Of a stretch of DNA of 64,000 bases, positions 62,338 to 64,000 are shown in pieces. The notes below the pieces were generated by a model that saw only the letters and a list, made by a program, of their open reading frames with translations, was not told where the DNA came from and searched no databases. The translations under genes were made by a program, and so were the position numbers. The DNA comes from Blattamonas nauphoetae (taxonomy: Eukaryota; Preaxostyla; Oxymonadida): positions 1 to 64,000 of the forward strand of contig JARBJD010000320.1 of assembly GCA_033064195.1 (NCBI GenBank), read 5' to 3'. Numbering within the stretch: position 1 is the first letter of the stretch; every line of letters begins with the position of its first letter.

Positions 62338-64000
62338 TAACTGTTCTTGGCCTGAGATGGCAAATTCTTCTGTTTCACATTTCATTTGTGTCTCGTCTTT
62401 TCTTCGAACTTGGCCTGTTAAGCTGTGTCCAGTCGAGGTGGGATTGTCCAGTCCAACGTCCAGTCTCCTATTTGGGCGATGAGAGATCTGGCCCATGATT
62501 TTGGTGAATTGGCTCCGAACATATTTTCTCCGCGGGGATTGTTAACTGAACGTTTTGTTATTGTGGACATGAAATGCACCCAAATAAAACCAATACAAAG
62601 AAAAAGAGGAGTGACGCAGATAACCAACACGGGAAAGAACTGGTATGAGAGAGAGGAAAAGAATGAGGCATGCGGAATGACAAACAAGAGAAATGTGGAC
62701 ATCCGAGGTGTCAACAACAATCACGTTCATAAAGACAAACTGGCCCGACAATCAACCACAGAGGTGAACGGAATCATCATCGACACTGAGTTTCCCGAAG
62801 TTAGAAGAGTTGTGTCGCAATACCCCAAAGAATTGGAGGGCGGGGTGTATTTGCTGATAGCATCGTTGATCCCCATCAAGACAGTCTTGGAATATTTCTC
62901 TGATGGAGTGGCCAGATTAAGCACAGTGGTGAGACTTACAGTTATGAGAGCTGTTGTGTGGTTCGATGTGGATGAGAACGTGTTTTCCATCACCGTGATT
63001 ACGATAATATCTATCAAGAACATCGTCAACGGCGATCACGTCGGTCCGTACTAATTGATGCGTTTGGACAAATAGATCTTGAAGATGAGGAAAAACACGA
63101 GAGAGAACATGCTAGAGAGTATTAATCGGTGCATACGAGCCGCAGAGAAGAATGTTGCGATGAAAACGATCTCACTCCCCACATTGTGAGGACTAAACAT
63201 GCAATGAATCTCAGTTGCTGTGAGAAGAAAATAATCCAAACAATGAGCAGAATAAGCAAATATACCTTCAAAGAGTGGACAGGCGAGAGAAGAAGGATCG
63301 CACAGATCATCCCAACTCCAGACAAATCCACAGAAGCGATCCTCATCCAAAATCTACTTGATATAAGATTACAAAGAGATGCCGCGCAATTGATGTGAAG
63401 TCACCAGCGAGGAAGGAACGTCTCATCGAGGCAGAACTTGGATGAAAGCAGGTGTGACGGAGGCTGGAACGGAGAGGAATAGAATAAAATGTTGAAAGAG
63501 ACATTCACACATTTGAGTACATGCAAAGGGATTCGATGGAGAAATCAATCGTGGGGTGAGAGATGTTGTGTCTGGTGAGGAAGGATTGAATTCAAGAACT
63601 GTTGACTCTGCATCACGATTTATGGCCCCAGTGTATTTCAAACCCGAGGCAAAGTCGCCTAGTGATCAAAAAGTGAGAGTTACTTGTGAATATCATACCG
63701 TAATTGAGATGAGGAAGTAACTCAAACCCTTATAGGTGTCGATTGGACAGTCCAGGACTGGACAGTCCATTGGACAGTCCAATTTGGCCGACTCTTCAAA
63801 ACCTGTATAAACGGGATGCACTAATTGAGGAGACCTCAGAAAATACCTGCCATCGAATTGTCCAACTGTGTCCAATGGTGTCCAATCATGGGTGGATCAG
63901 ACCGATCTTAGCACGTCGCAGAATGAACTCCGATTCTCGCTATTTCACCCTTTTTCGTGTTATTATAGTCTATTCTTTGAGAAATTCGGAGAAACAATAG
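62338..64000. other. Unassigned region, possible minus-strand membrane-protein exons
   Basis: The longest open frame is plus, 62425-63054 (209 codons), with no recognisable domain. On the minus strand, better-looking hydrophobic stretches occur: RLILSSMFSLVFFLIFKIYL near 63090, GVGMICAILLLSPVHSL near 63290, and a beta-type stretch HTTALITVSLTTVLNLATPS near 62930. A possible 48-bp intron (GTATAT...TCACAG) joins the region near 63265 to 63220. I could not build a gene model on either strand. Confidence 0.25.
63743..63782. repeat. Three clustered copies of the palindromic word GGACAGTCC
   Basis: TTGGACAGTCCA and two further GGACAGTCC words lie within about 40 bp. Related GTCCAG words occur at about 62429-62457, and GTCCAA words at 63855-63890. 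This resembles the iteron design of the TIR transposons, but no matching second end or target duplication was found. Confidence 0.45.

Noticed and set aside
62425-63054. 209-codon plus-strand protein gene
   Set aside because: No domain, and the minus strand has equally open and more membrane-protein-like stretches; left unassigned.
1-64000. CRISPR arrays
   Set aside because: The only regularly spaced repeats are the iterons in transposon TIRs, with 8-9 bp words and 20-24 bp periods, on eukaryotic-type DNA with introns.
1-64000. tRNA and rRNA genes
   Set aside because: A few TTCGAA or GGTTCG words exist (for example near 8275 and 46020) but none sits in a full cloverleaf, and no rRNA-like sequence was noticed.

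Overview
The window looks like nuclear DNA of an anaerobic protist, most probably an oxymonad close to Blattamonas nauphoetae. That name is inference: several large families of leucine-rich helical proteins, and the coiled-coil proteins with a SPRY-like tail, resemble proteins I recall from that genome. Genes are mostly spliced by tiny GT-AG introns that I could read directly (29, 34, 42, 44, 49 and 62 nt), intergenic gaps are short, and paralogues are everywhere. Two independent genes are recognisable beyond the expanded families: a CHID1-type GH18 protein and an S41 peptidase-like membrane protein, divergently arranged with 27 bp between start codons. Next to them is a secreted peroxiredoxin-like protein without catalytic cysteine.

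Layout. 1-8.1 kb: right-hand part of a capsid-bearing virus-like element (two related capsid-type genes, a small virion-type gene, a spike-like gene with an S74 chaperone domain, a repeat protein) followed by 1.7 kb of odd noncoding DNA. 8.2-8.4 kb: inverted repeats around a row of stable hairpins. 8.4-16 kb: two copies of one host gene lying tail to tail, each broken by a TIR transposon, with a foldback element between them. 16.5-33.7 kb: large ARM/HEAT-like genes, a coiled-coil/SPRY-like gene, a cyclin-like gene and four copies of a smaller ARM/HEAT-like family. 33.9-40 kb: the single-copy block (CHID1, S41, peroxiredoxin-like). 40-46.2 kb: another ARM-like gene and a second copy of the 26.8-29.4 kb segment, split by a transposon that carries a piece of a host gene. 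46.3-61.3 kb: a beta-helix surface protein gene, four more small ARM-like genes or pseudogenes, and decaying copies of large ARM-like genes. 61.5-64 kb: a second foldback element and unassigned sequence.

Main discovery. Four non-autonomous elements (9400-11096, 12787-14566, 41585-43699, 53131-54483) share one architecture: 9-bp target duplications, G-rich termini, and subterminal tandem motifs (iterons) inside the inverted repeats, with an exact 23-bp period in two of them. Three interrupt genes of the expanded helical-repeat families and one carries a fragment of such a gene, so they look like gene-capturing, Mutator-like (Pack-type) elements that shuffle this family. One of them landed on an intron acceptor and its target duplication recreates the acceptor on its far side.
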